Positions 31,974-39,479 of a DNA stretch of 44,040 nucleotides are shown piece by piece; position 1 is the first letter of the stretch; each line of letters starts with the position of its first letter. The stretch comes from Betaproteobacteria bacterium (GTDB lineage Bacteria; Pseudomonadota; Gammaproteobacteria; Burkholderiales; Burkholderiaceae_C). The notes below the pieces were generated by a model. That model made no database searches. It worked only from the letters and a program-made list of their open reading frames with translations, and was not told the DNA's origin. A program made the position numbers and the translations under genes. The stretch lies in NCBI GenBank assembly GCA_009923315.1, contig RFTU01000012.1:1-44040 (forward strand), read 5' to 3'.

Positions 31974-33116
31974 CTATGGCCTGAACAGGCTTCGCTCTGC
32001 GAACAAGGGCGTCTCGAAATCCGCCTTCTTCATCGGCAAGGGCTCATCGTGGTAACGCTCGATGCGCTCGACTTCACTTCTGGAGCCGAACACCAGACCG
32101 ATACGCTGTTGCAGGCTTTGGGGCTGCACCTGCAAGACCGGGCCGCAGCCGGTGCTGGCGCGACCACCGGCCTGCTCCATGAGCAGCCCGATGGGGTTGG
32201 CCTCGTAGAGCAGTCGCAGGCTGCCGGGCTTTGCCGGATCCTTGGTGTCGCGCGGGTACAGGAACACGCCACCACGCATGAGGATGCGGTGGGCCTCGGC
32301 CACACTGGAGGCGATCCAGCGCATGTTGAAGTCCTTGCCACGCGGGCCGGTCTTGCCCGCCAGGCACTCGTCGACGTAGCGTTTGACGGGCGGCTCCCAG
32401 AAGCGGCTGTTGCTGGCATTGATGGCGAATTCCTGGGTGTCCGACGGGATCATCACATCGGGATGGGTGAGCTTGAATTCGCCGAGGCTGGGGTCGAGCG
32501 TGAACCCGTGCACGCCGCTGCCCACGGTGAGCATGAGCATGGTGGTGGGTCCATAGATGGCATAGCCCGCAGCCACCTGCTGGGTGCCGGGCTGCAGGAA
32601 GTCCTCCGCGGTGAGCCTGCGCACGCCCTGCGCCACGTCCGCCGGCGCGCGCAGGACGGAAAAGATGCTGCCCACACTCACATTCACATCGAGGTTGGAA
32701 GACCCGTCCAACGGGTCAAAGACCAACAGGTACTTGCCGCGCGGAAAGTTCGCGGCCATGGCAAAGGGCTCGGCCATCTCCTGGCTGGCCATGCCAGCCA
32801 GGTGCCCACCCCATTCGTTGGCGTACAGGAACATCTCATGGCTGATGACATCGAGCGTCTTGTGCCCCTCACCCTGCACAGGGACAGCCGCTTGACGGTC
32901 AGGCTCGGCGGGTGCGCCCTGGGCGGCCGCAGGCCGCTGCGTGAGGTGGTGGCCCTTGGCGTCTGCCAATTCACCAAAGGCCACGCTGCGGGCGATCGCC
33001 TTGCAGGCCAGGGCCACATCCAGGATGAGGGCGTTGAAGTCACCGCTGGCGTCGGGGTAGCGGCGGCGCTCCTCAATCAGGAACTGTGTGAGGGTCGAGC
33101 GTTGCGCAAGCGGCAT
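31974..33116 (-). CDS. fbp: Fructose-1,6-bisphosphatase class I
   Basis: This is a 380-residue FBPase, which removes the 1-phosphate of fructose-1,6-bisphosphate in the Calvin cycle and gluconeogenesis. The metal-binding signature FDPLDGSSNLDVNVSVG and the later RYVDECLAG, RWIASSVAEAHRILMRGGVFLYP and LLYEANPIGLLMEQAGG blocks are standard. Residues about 57-80 are a Pro/Ala/Gln-rich insertion absent from typical class I enzymes, explaining the above-average length (about 335 is common). It precedes prk and diverges from cbbR, so it is likely the cbbF of a CbbR-controlled operon. Confidence 0.94.
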   Translation of the reverse strand: MPLAQRSTLTQFLIEERRRYPDASGDFNALILDVALACKAIARSVAFGELADAKGHHLTQRPAAAQGAPAEPDRQAAVPVQGEGHKTLDVISHEMFLYANEWGGHLAGMASQEMAEPFAMAANFPRGKYLLVFDPLDGSSNLDVNVSVGSIFSVLRAPADVAQGVRRLTAEDFLQPGTQQVAAGYAIYGPTTMLMLTVGSGVHGFTLDPSLGEFKLTHPDVMIPSDTQEFAINASNSRFWEPPVKRYVDECLAGKTGPRGKDFNMRWIASSVAEAHRILMRGGVFLYPRDTKDPAKPGSLRLLYEANPIGLLMEQAGGRASTGCGPVLQVQPQSLQQRIGLVFGSRSEVERIERYHDEPLPMKKADFETPLFAERSLFRP

Positions 33117-33340
33117 GGGCGGTCATCGGGCGGTGCACCTGCACGGGCGCAGGCGGCCAGGGCCGACCGAAGACCATTGTGCGAGCCTTTCAGCGCAATG
33201 CAAGCCCCCGCGGGTTGGCGCGCGCGTCGGGCTCCCACCCCTGCCCGTCCAGGCCTTGCTGCGCGAAGGCTCCGGTGGATGCCCGAGAGGGACGGCTTCG
33301 CCGTCGGCCACGAGGGCCGAGACCTCGACATGAAGTAAAT

Positions 33341-33370
33341 TTCAATCTACAAGCTTTCCAGTTAATTGAA
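33341..33370. promoter_or_regulatory. Candidate CbbR binding site in the fbp-cbbR divergent region
   Basis: The 260-base gap between fbp and cbbR is GC-rich except near the cbbR end. There TTCAAT (33341-33346) and ATTGAA (33365-33370) form an inverted repeat, followed by a direct repeat of GTTAAT with A-rich tails up to the cbbR ATG. LysR regulators bind such T-N11-A-type dyads next to their own divergent gene. The rest of the gap holds a GACGGC-TTC-GCCGTC hairpin (33291-33305) in what would be a long fbp leader; otherwise I see nothing. Confidence 0.45.
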
Positions 33371-33376
33371 AAGTTA

Positions 33377-34342
33377 ATGAAAAACGCCACCTTCCGTCAA
33401 TGGCGCGTGTTCAGCGAGGTGGCACGCCACCTGAGCTTTGCCCGCGCGGCCGCCTCGCTGCACCTGACGCCGCCGGCGGTCACGCAGCAGGTCAAGGAAC
33501 TGGAAGGCCATGTGGGGCTGCCGCTGTTCACGCGCCAGGGGCGCCAGGTGCAGCTCACCACCGCCGGCGAATACATGCTGGTGTACGCGCGGCGCCTGAT
33601 CGGCACGGTGCAGGAGGCCGAGGAAGCGGTGGCCCGATTGATGAAGTCCGAAGCCGGCGCGCTGACGCTGGCCGTGGTGAGCACCGCGCAGTACTTCCTG
33701 CCTCAGTTGTTGGCGCAGTTCCGCAAGCTCTACCCGGGCGTGGAGGTGCGGTTGTTGGTGGGCAACCGCGGCCAACTGGTGCAGTTCATCAAGGCCGCAG
33801 ATGCGGATGTGGCGGTGATGGGCAAGCCACCCCGGGACCTGGTGTGCCGAGCCGACGCCTTTGCGCTTCACCCCCAGGTCTTCGTGGTGCCGCCGGACCA
33901 TCCGATGCTGGACGAAGCCCGCGCACAGCCCTTGTCGCCCCAACGCCTGCGCGACTTGCCCTTCATCCTGCGCGAAGCCGGATCGGGTACCCGCGCCGCA
34001 CTGGAGCGCTTTTGCGATGAGCACCATGTGGATCTGCAGGTGGCCATGGAGATGCCCAGCAACGAAAGCATCAAGCAGGCGGTGATGGCGGGGCTGGGTC
34101 TGAGCTTCCTGTCGCTGCACACCGTGGGGCTGGAATTGGAGAACCGGCTCATGGCCGTGCTGCCGGTGGAACACGCGCCGGTGGTGCGGCAGTGGTACGT
34201 GGTGGGCCCAGGCAAGAAGCCGCTGTCGCCACCGGCCGAAGCATTTCGGCAGTTTGTGCTGGCGCAGGGCCAAGCGCTGATTGGGGATCGGTTCGGGCGG
34301 TTTCTGAGTGCGGCGATGCGTGAAGGAGGGCCGGGGCTCTGA
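33377..34342 (+). CDS. cbbR: LysR-family regulator, CbbR type
   Basis: This is a 321-residue LysR protein. The N-terminal winged helix (residues 1-65) has FRQWRVFSEVARHLSFARAAASLHLTPPAVTQQVKELEGHVG. The effector domain (about 90-300) contains LPQLLAQFRKLYPGVEVRLLVGN and MEMPSNESIKQAVMAGLGLSFLS, typical of CbbR, which activates cbb operons in response to metabolites such as NADPH or RuBP. The ATG at 33377 matches the family N-terminus; upstream open frame is non-coding. Its position, divergent from fbp-prk, supports the assignment. Confidence 0.9.
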   Translation: MKNATFRQWRVFSEVARHLSFARAAASLHLTPPAVTQQVKELEGHVGLPLFTRQGRQVQLTTAGEYMLVYARRLIGTVQEAEEAVARLMKSEAGALTLAVVSTAQYFLPQLLAQFRKLYPGVEVRLLVGNRGQLVQFIKAADADVAVMGKPPRDLVCRADAFALHPQVFVVPPDHPMLDEARAQPLSPQRLRDLPFILREAGSGTRAALERFCDEHHVDLQVAMEMPSNESIKQAVMAGLGLSFLSLHTVGLELENRLMAVLPVEHAPVVRQWYVVGPGKKPLSPPAEAFRQFVLAQGQALIGDRFGRFLSAAMREGGPGL

Positions 34343-34416
34343 AACGCCCAGGCCGCCCCTGCCGTCCTGAGCTGCCGCGACAATGGTGCATCTGAACTGC
34401 AAGCAAACCCCAAGCC

Positions 34417-35007
34417 ATGACCCGCACCGCACAAGCCCCTGTGGACCGCCGCTTCATCGACCGCTGGTCGCCCCGCTCTTTCACCGGCAAGCCCATCAGC
34501 GCCGCCGACATCATGAGCCTGTTCGAAGCCGCGCGCTGGGCACCATCGACTTCCAACACCCAGCCCTGGCGCTTCGTGTACGGCCTGGCCGGTAGCGCGG
34601 GCTTTGAGGCCATCTTCAGCACCCTGGTGCCCTTCAATCAAGGCTGGGCCCAGCGGGCTTCAGCGCTGGTGGCGGTGCTGTCGGCCACACAGTCGGTGGC
34701 ACCGGGCACCGCGCAAGCCAAGCCTTCTCCGAACCACGCGTTCGACACCGGCGCGGCCTGGATGAGCCTGGCCTTGCAGGCCGAAACCATGGGCTGGCGA
34801 ACCCACGCGATGGGCGGCTTCAATGCCGATGCGCTGCGCCTGCAACTGGAGGTGCCCGCAGGCTTTGCCGTGCACTGCGTGGTGGCGGTCGGCGAGCAGG
34901 GCCCGCGCGAAAACCTTCCCGCCGCGCTGCAGGAACGCGAGGTCCCCAACGCTCGCCAGCCGCTGGAGGCCATGGTGGCCGAAGGGCGCTTCCGCTTCCA
35001 GGCCTGA
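34417..35007 (+). CDS. Nitroreductase family flavoprotein
   Basis: This is a 196-residue FMN-dependent oxidoreductase of the nitroreductase superfamily, cytoplasmic. The FMN-binding N-terminal block is DRRFIDRWSPRSFTGKPIS (R-x-S-x-R-x-F type) with FEAARWAPSTSNTQPWRF. TGAAWMSLALQAETMGWRTHAMGGF and VHCVVAVGEQGP complete the fold. The physiological substrate is unknown; relatives reduce nitro compounds, quinones or other acceptors with NAD(P)H. It lies 74 bases after cbbR on the same strand, with no strong ribosome-binding site, and may be read from its own promoter. Confidence 0.85.
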   Translation: MTRTAQAPVDRRFIDRWSPRSFTGKPISAADIMSLFEAARWAPSTSNTQPWRFVYGLAGSAGFEAIFSTLVPFNQGWAQRASALVAVLSATQSVAPGTAQAKPSPNHAFDTGAAWMSLALQAETMGWRTHAMGGFNADALRLQLEVPAGFAVHCVVAVGEQGPRENLPAALQEREVPNARQPLEAMVAEGRFRFQA

Positions 35008-35086
35008 ACCGACGACCCTTGCGCCGAGTCAACTTCGCCGCTGGCCTTCAACGGGCTTTCACGAAGGCGCTGCCAGAATCCCCTGG

Positions 35087-36049
35087 ATGAGCCAGCGCGA
35101 AGACCCTGACGCCAAAGACAGCCCTCGGCACCCGCGGCGTCGGGTGCTGCGCGCGGTGGGTGGCGTGGGCCTTGCTGCTTGGTCGGGGCTGAGTGGCTGG
35201 GGCGCCGGCGCGGCAGCCACGGCCGGCCTGGCCACACTGGGCGGCTGCGCCTTGAACCCTCAGCCCGCGCCGCCGCTGCGCCAGGCGCGCAGCCTGCCCG
35301 ATGGCGCTCCGGTGGGCCGTTTGTTGGTCATCGGCGGGGCTGAGGACCGGGTGGACGAGCGCGAGATCCTGCGCCGCTTCATCGAACTGTCCGGCGGGCC
35401 GCTTGCGCGCTTGCGCTTCATCACCGGCGCCACCAACGACCCCAACGGTGCCGAGCAGGCCTACGGGGCGGCGATGAAGACACTGGGCGCAGAAGATGTG
35501 CAGTTTCTGCACCTGGCGGAGGCGGCCGATGCCTCTGCCCCGCTGATGCTGAGCGAACTGCGCCGCGCCGACGGTGTGTTCATCACCGGTGGCGACCAGG
35601 CACGGCTGATGGGCAAGCTGTGGTCCACGCCTGCGATGCAGGCCCTGCATCAGGCTGTGCGTGAACGGGGCATTTGCCTGGCCGGCACCAGCGCCGGTGC
35701 AGCGGCGATGTCACGCGCCATGATCGCGCAGGGCCCGGCGGTGCTGGCACCGCAAAAAGATGTGGTGTCTTTGGATCTGGGGCTGAATTTCCTGCCGCAG
35801 GCGATGGTGGACCAGCATTTCTCCCAGCGTCGGCGACTTTCTCGCCTGTTGTCAGCCTTGGCCCTGCGGCCCGACCTCCTGGGCATCGGAGTGGACGAGG
35901 ACACCGCGCTGCTGATTGAAATCGGCCGCTCGGTCGAGGTGATCGGCCGCAGTTCAGTGACGGTCGTGGACGGCACCGAGATGCAAAGCAACATGCGCCG
36001 CGCGGTGGTCGCACGGCTGCTGGAGCCCCCGCCCATCCTGTTGATCTGA
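35087..36049 (+). CDS. Cyanophycinase (S51 family), exported, probable lipoprotein
   Basis: This is a 320-residue peptidase. The C-terminal 250 residues carry every cyanophycinase mark: LLVIGGAEDR, FITGATNDP, VFITGGDQARLMGKL, the nucleophile Ser in LAGTSAGAAAMS, DQHFSQRRRLSRLLSAL and GIGVDEDTALLIE. These enzymes cut cyanophycin (multi-Asp with Arg or Lys side chains) to beta-Asp dipeptides. The N-terminus has a Tat-like RRRVLRAVGGVGLAAW region and a lipobox, LGGC, about 50 residues in, so it looks exported and lipid-anchored, like the secreted CphE type; the storage enzyme CphB is cytoplasmic. No cyanophycin synthetase is in the window. Confidence 0.88.
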   Translation: MSQREDPDAKDSPRHPRRRVLRAVGGVGLAAWSGLSGWGAGAAATAGLATLGGCALNPQPAPPLRQARSLPDGAPVGRLLVIGGAEDRVDEREILRRFIELSGGPLARLRFITGATNDPNGAEQAYGAAMKTLGAEDVQFLHLAEAADASAPLMLSELRRADGVFITGGDQARLMGKLWSTPAMQALHQAVRERGICLAGTSAGAAAMSRAMIAQGPAVLAPQKDVVSLDLGLNFLPQAMVDQHFSQRRRLSRLLSALALRPDLLGIGVDEDTALLIEIGRSVEVIGRSSVTVVDGTEMQSNMRRAVVARLLEPPPILLI

Positions 36050-36087
36050 GCGTTGGACGATCCTTCAACAGAAGTGGTCGCCCGTCA

Positions 36088-36111
36088 CGGATAGGGGGTC
36101 GACCCTGTCCG
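36088..36111 (+). terminator. Hairpin at the end of the cyanophycinase gene
   Basis: A nine-base-pair stem with one G-U pair (CGGATAGGG at 36088-36096, CCCTGTCCG at 36103-36111) and a six-base loop lies 38 bases after the cyanophycinase stop, in the gap to the convergent aldehyde dehydrogenase. It lacks a T-run; a Rho-dependent end or 3' stabiliser is as likely as intrinsic termination. Confidence 0.45.
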
Positions 36112-36118
36112 CGATCCC

Positions 36119-37666
36119 CTAAACCTCGAAGCTCACGCCCTGGGCCAGCGGCAGCGTGCGGCCGCGGTTGATGGTGTTGGTCGCACGGCGCATGTACTGC
36201 CGCCACGCGTCCGAGCCAGACTCTCGCCCACCACCGGTGTCCTTGTCGCCGCCGAATGCGCCACCGATCTCCGCCCCCGAAGTGCCCAGGTTCACATTGG
36301 CGATGCCGCAGTCCGAACCCGACGCGCTCAGGAAGGTTTCCGCTTCGATGAGGTCGCGCGTGAAGATGGCCGACGACAGCCCTTGCGGTACGGCGTTGTT
36401 CAGCTCCAGCGCCTCATCGATGGTGCGCCACCGCATGACATACAGCATGGGCGCGAAGGTTTCTTCGCAGACGATGGCCGATTGACGCGGCATGGTCACG
36501 ATCGCCGGGCGAACATACACGCCCCCCTGGGCCGGCCCGGGCAGGCTCAAACGCTCGCCACCGAACACCACCTCACCGCCCTCCCCTCGGGCCCGCTGCA
36601 AGGCCTGGTCCATCGCGGTGTACGCGGCCTCATCGATCAAGGGCCCCATCAGCACGCCGTTTTCGCGCGGGTCGCCGACACGCAGAGAAGCGTAGGCCTT
36701 CAACAAGCGCTGAAGCAGGGCATCGTGTTGGGATTCATGCACCAACAGCCGCCGCGTGGTGGTGCAGCGCTGGCCGGCCGTGCCCACCGCGCCGAAGACG
36801 ATGCCGCGCACGGCCAGGTCCAGGTCGGCCGTCTGGCCCACGACCACGGCGTTGTTGCCGCCCAACTCCAAAAGGCAGCGACCCAAGCGTTGCGCCACCA
36901 CCTGCGCCACCGAGCGGCCCATGCGCGTGCTGCCGGTGGCCGAGATCAGGGCCACCCGGGGATCGGCTGCCAAGGCGGCGCCAAATTCCCCACCGCCCAG
37001 CAAGAGTTGGCACAGGTCCTGGGTCATGGGCGGCTCGCCCCTGCCCGCAGGGTGGTCGGCATCAAACTCGGCGCAGCAACGCTCCCAAAGGCCCTGCACC
37101 GCCAAGGCGCACAAGGGCGCCTTCTCCGAGGGCTTCCACAACACCGGGTTTCCGCACACGAGTGCCAAGGCGGCATTCCAGGCCCACACCGCCACGGGAA
37201 AGTTGAAGGCCGTGATCACGCCCACCGGCCCCAACGGATGCCACTGCTCCATCATGCGGTGGTCCGCACGCTCAGAGGCGATGGTCAGGCCGTGCAGCTG
37301 ACGCGACAGGCCCACCGCAAAGTCGGCGATGTCGATCATCTCCTGCACCTCGCCCAAGCCTTCGCTGGTGATCTTGCCGACTTCCAGGCTCACGATGTGG
37401 CCGAGCTCAGCCTTGTGTCGGCGCAGCAGTTGGCCAAAACGCCGCACCAGTTCACCACGCTGTGGAGCGGGTACCTGGCGCCAGCGGCGGAAGGCGGCGC
37501 TGCTGCGCGACAGCTTCTCATCCAGCTGCGCAAGGGGCGTGGTGGCCACCCGGGCCATGGTGCACCCATCGATCGGGCTGCGGCTGATGAGCAGGCCCCC
37601 TTCCAGTTGCGCAGGGCAAAGGCCCAACTGGGGCCAGAAGTGGCGCAGTGCTTCGCTGGTGTTCAT
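36119..37666 (-). CDS. amaB: Piperideine-6-carboxylate (2-aminoadipate-6-semialdehyde) dehydrogenase, ALDH7 type
   Basis: This is a 515-residue NAD-dependent aldehyde dehydrogenase. FNFPVAVWAWNAALALVCGN and KPSEKAPL are the cofactor blocks, LLELGGNNAVVV contains the catalytic Glu region and GAVGTAGQRCTTTRRL the catalytic Cys. The C-terminal run NLGTSGAEIGGAFGGDKDTGGG with RESGSDAWRQYMRR is the mark of the ALDH7A1/antiquitin group, which oxidises 2-aminoadipate semialdehyde to 2-aminoadipate in lysine breakdown. It sits 32 bases downstream of a lysine-dehydrogenase-like gene, which fits this job exactly. The symbol follows the Pseudomonas name. Confidence 0.9.
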   Translation of the reverse strand: MNTSEALRHFWPQLGLCPAQLEGGLLISRSPIDGCTMARVATTPLAQLDEKLSRSSAAFRRWRQVPAPQRGELVRRFGQLLRRHKAELGHIVSLEVGKITSEGLGEVQEMIDIADFAVGLSRQLHGLTIASERADHRMMEQWHPLGPVGVITAFNFPVAVWAWNAALALVCGNPVLWKPSEKAPLCALAVQGLWERCCAEFDADHPAGRGEPPMTQDLCQLLLGGGEFGAALAADPRVALISATGSTRMGRSVAQVVAQRLGRCLLELGGNNAVVVGQTADLDLAVRGIVFGAVGTAGQRCTTTRRLLVHESQHDALLQRLLKAYASLRVGDPRENGVLMGPLIDEAAYTAMDQALQRARGEGGEVVFGGERLSLPGPAQGGVYVRPAIVTMPRQSAIVCEETFAPMLYVMRWRTIDEALELNNAVPQGLSSAIFTRDLIEAETFLSASGSDCGIANVNLGTSGAEIGGAFGGDKDTGGGRESGSDAWRQYMRRATNTINRGRTLPLAQGVSFEV

Positions 37667-37698
37667 CGCTCGTTGACTCTTTCAAGACAGGCCCATCT

Positions 37699-38793
37699 TC
37701 AACTGATCGAGGATACAGGCCTCAGTTCCTCATAGGCATGCCCGAAGCGGTTGGCGAGGAACTCGCCCAGGCCCACCTGCTCCTGGCGGATGAACCCCCG
37801 ATCCGGAAGCCGGCCTTCACGGAACAGGTCCAGCACCGCACACAGACCTGCGGCCGTGGTGATCTGGATGGCCGACAGCGGCGTGGGCGCGTCACGGTCG
37901 GCGAAGATCTTGCGTGCGAACACCTTCTCCACGAACCGTCCGCCGCTCAAACCGCTGACCGTGACGAACACCACCACCACGTCCTGCATCGTGGTGGGCA
38001 GTGCGCGCTTGAGGATGTTCTGGAGCGTCGGTGCATCGTGCTTGAGGCACAGGTCGTCCAGCAGCACCTTGATCAGGGCGCGGTGGCCAGGGTAGCGCAC
38101 CGACTTGTAGTCCAGGTTGCGCGCGCGGCCGGCCAGGGTTTCGCACAGGGTGCCCAAGCCGCCGCTGGTGTTGAAGGCCTCGTACTCGGTGCCGTCCAGG
38201 CTGAAGTGCTCGAGCCCTTCCAGCGGCAACACCTCCAGGCGGTGTCCATCACGAATGGCCTCGCAGGGGTGGCAGTACTCGTTGATCAGCCCCTCCACGC
38301 TCCAGGTCAGGTTGTACTTCAGCGCATTGGTGGGGAAAGCCGGTAGCGCGCCCACACGCATCTTCAGGTCAAAGATCTCCTCGAAGCCACGCGCCAGGTC
38401 GTGGGCGACGATGCCCACGAAGCCCGGGGCCAAACCGCACTGGGGCATGAAGGCCGTGTCCGCACCCTCGGCCAGCTGTCGGATACGGCGCGTGGCGGCC
38501 ACGTCTTCGGTCAAGTCGAAGTAGTGGCAGCCCACGGACCGGGCAGCTTCGGCCACCGCGGTGGCCCGGTCATAGGGCAGCGCATTGACCACCGTGTCGC
38601 AGTCCGACAGCAAGTCCTTCAGCGTGGGTGGCGCATCGTCGGGCATCAGCGCGGTCTCGAGCCCCAGCGCTGCCAGAGGCCGCAGCGCGGTGGCGCTGCG
38701 ATCAGCCACCGTCACGGCGTAGTCGCCGGTGGTCGAGAGTTGCCGGGCGATGGTTTGTCCAATGTGGCCTGCGCCCAGGAGGGTGATCTTCAT
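37699..38793 (-). CDS. Lysine 6-dehydrogenase-like (saccharopine dehydrogenase family)
   Basis: This is a 364-residue Rossmann enzyme. The N-terminus KITLLGAGHIGQTIARQLS is the NAD(P) motif. YDRATAVAEAARSVGCHYFDLTED and FMPQCGLAPGFVGIVAHDLA belong to the saccharopine reductase fold. Its size and the adjacent ALDH7 dehydrogenase match L-lysine 6-dehydrogenase, which deaminates the side-chain amino group of lysine to give piperideine-6-carboxylate. Saccharopine dehydrogenase is the main alternative, but no partner lysine-ketoglutarate reductase is present. It is transcribed away from the Lrp-type regulator across 156 bases. The reaction is inferred from context. Confidence 0.75.
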   Translation of the reverse strand: MKITLLGAGHIGQTIARQLSTTGDYAVTVADRSATALRPLAALGLETALMPDDAPPTLKDLLSDCDTVVNALPYDRATAVAEAARSVGCHYFDLTEDVAATRRIRQLAEGADTAFMPQCGLAPGFVGIVAHDLARGFEEIFDLKMRVGALPAFPTNALKYNLTWSVEGLINEYCHPCEAIRDGHRLEVLPLEGLEHFSLDGTEYEAFNTSGGLGTLCETLAGRARNLDYKSVRYPGHRALIKVLLDDLCLKHDAPTLQNILKRALPTTMQDVVVVFVTVSGLSGGRFVEKVFARKIFADRDAPTPLSAIQITTAAGLCAVLDLFREGRLPDRGFIRQEQVGLGEFLANRFGHAYEELRPVSSIS

Positions 38794-38857
38794 GTCGAGC
38801 TCCCAAGGGGTGTGAGGAAGGCACTTTAGGGGCGATGGCTGTCACAAGATAGCGTTG

Positions 38858-38913
38858 TTTCGTCGTTTAAACTCTTTTTATTGACGTTTCGTCACATACA
38901 AGTGACATTTCGT
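38858..38913. promoter_or_regulatory. Repeat-rich Lrp-type operator region between lysDH-like and lrp-like genes
   Basis: Three copies of TTTCGT (38858, 38887, 38908) lie in an AT-rich patch. Two inverted repeats overlap them: TGACG-TTT-CGTCA (38882-38894) and GTCAC-ATACAA-GTGAC (38891-38906). Lrp/AsnC octamers bind several phased sites, so this arrangement in the divergent gap suits control of both genes by the adjacent regulator. Promoter boxes could not be fixed. Confidence 0.5.
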
Positions 38914-38949
38914 TTGCAATCCATCCGTCCAGCAAATCCGCCCAGCACC

Positions 38950-39438
38950 ATGGCTCCCCCCAAACGCAGAACCCGCCCCTTGGCGCCCGTGGCCTTGCAT
39001 GGCCCGCGCGACGAGATCGACCGCGCCCTGTTGGGGCTGCTGCAAACCAACGCCCGCCAAAGCACGGCCGACCTGGCCAGGCAACTGGGCGTGGCGCGCA
39101 CCACGGTGCTGGCCCGGCTGCACCGACTGGAACGCGACCGCGTGATCCTGGGCTACACGGTTCGGTTGGGTCAGGACGAACAGGATGCGGGTCTGCACGC
39201 CTTTGTGCACATCGCCGTGCAAGCGCGCAGCGGCCGCGGCATCGAGTCACGCCTGCAGCGCATGCCAGAGGTGCGACAGCTGTGCACCGTGAGCGGCGAG
39301 TTCGACTATGTGGCGCAATTGCATGCGCCTTCGGCCTTGACGCTCGATGGCCTGCTGGATGACATCGGCCGCTTGGACGGCGTCATCCGCACCCAGACCT
39401 CGGTGGTCTTGGCGCGGCGGATTGATCGGCTGGGCTGA
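38950..39438 (+). CDS. Lrp/AsnC family regulator, probably lysine-responsive
   Basis: This is a 162-residue regulator. The helix-turn-helix is in EIDRALLGLLQTNARQSTADLARQLGVARTTVLARLHRLERDRVILGYTVRL, and the C-terminal RAM ligand-binding domain includes MPEVRQLCTVSGEFDYVAQLHA. Lrp regulators form octamers that respond to amino acids. Position divergent from the lysine-catabolism pair suggests it senses lysine or a catabolite and induces that operon. The ATG at 38950 (MAPPKRRTR) is the most reasonable start; a basic N-terminal tail of about 20 residues precedes the fold. Confidence 0.9.
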   Translation: MAPPKRRTRPLAPVALHGPRDEIDRALLGLLQTNARQSTADLARQLGVARTTVLARLHRLERDRVILGYTVRLGQDEQDAGLHAFVHIAVQARSGRGIESRLQRMPEVRQLCTVSGEFDYVAQLHAPSALTLDGLLDDIGRLDGVIRTQTSVVLARRIDRLG

Positions 39439-39479
39439 GGGTCAGCCGATCGCCTGGCCGGAAAAGGGTTCACGGCCGA

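Noticed and set aside
31746-33338. 530-codon plus-strand frame opposite prk and fbp
   Set aside because: It covers two firm genes on the other strand and shows only shadow composition.
36383-37735. 450-codon open frame on the plus strand opposite the ALDH7 gene
   Set aside because: GC-driven shadow: the opposite strand has a clear family protein with catalytic motifs, and the plus-strand product is His/Arg/Gln-rich with no domain features.
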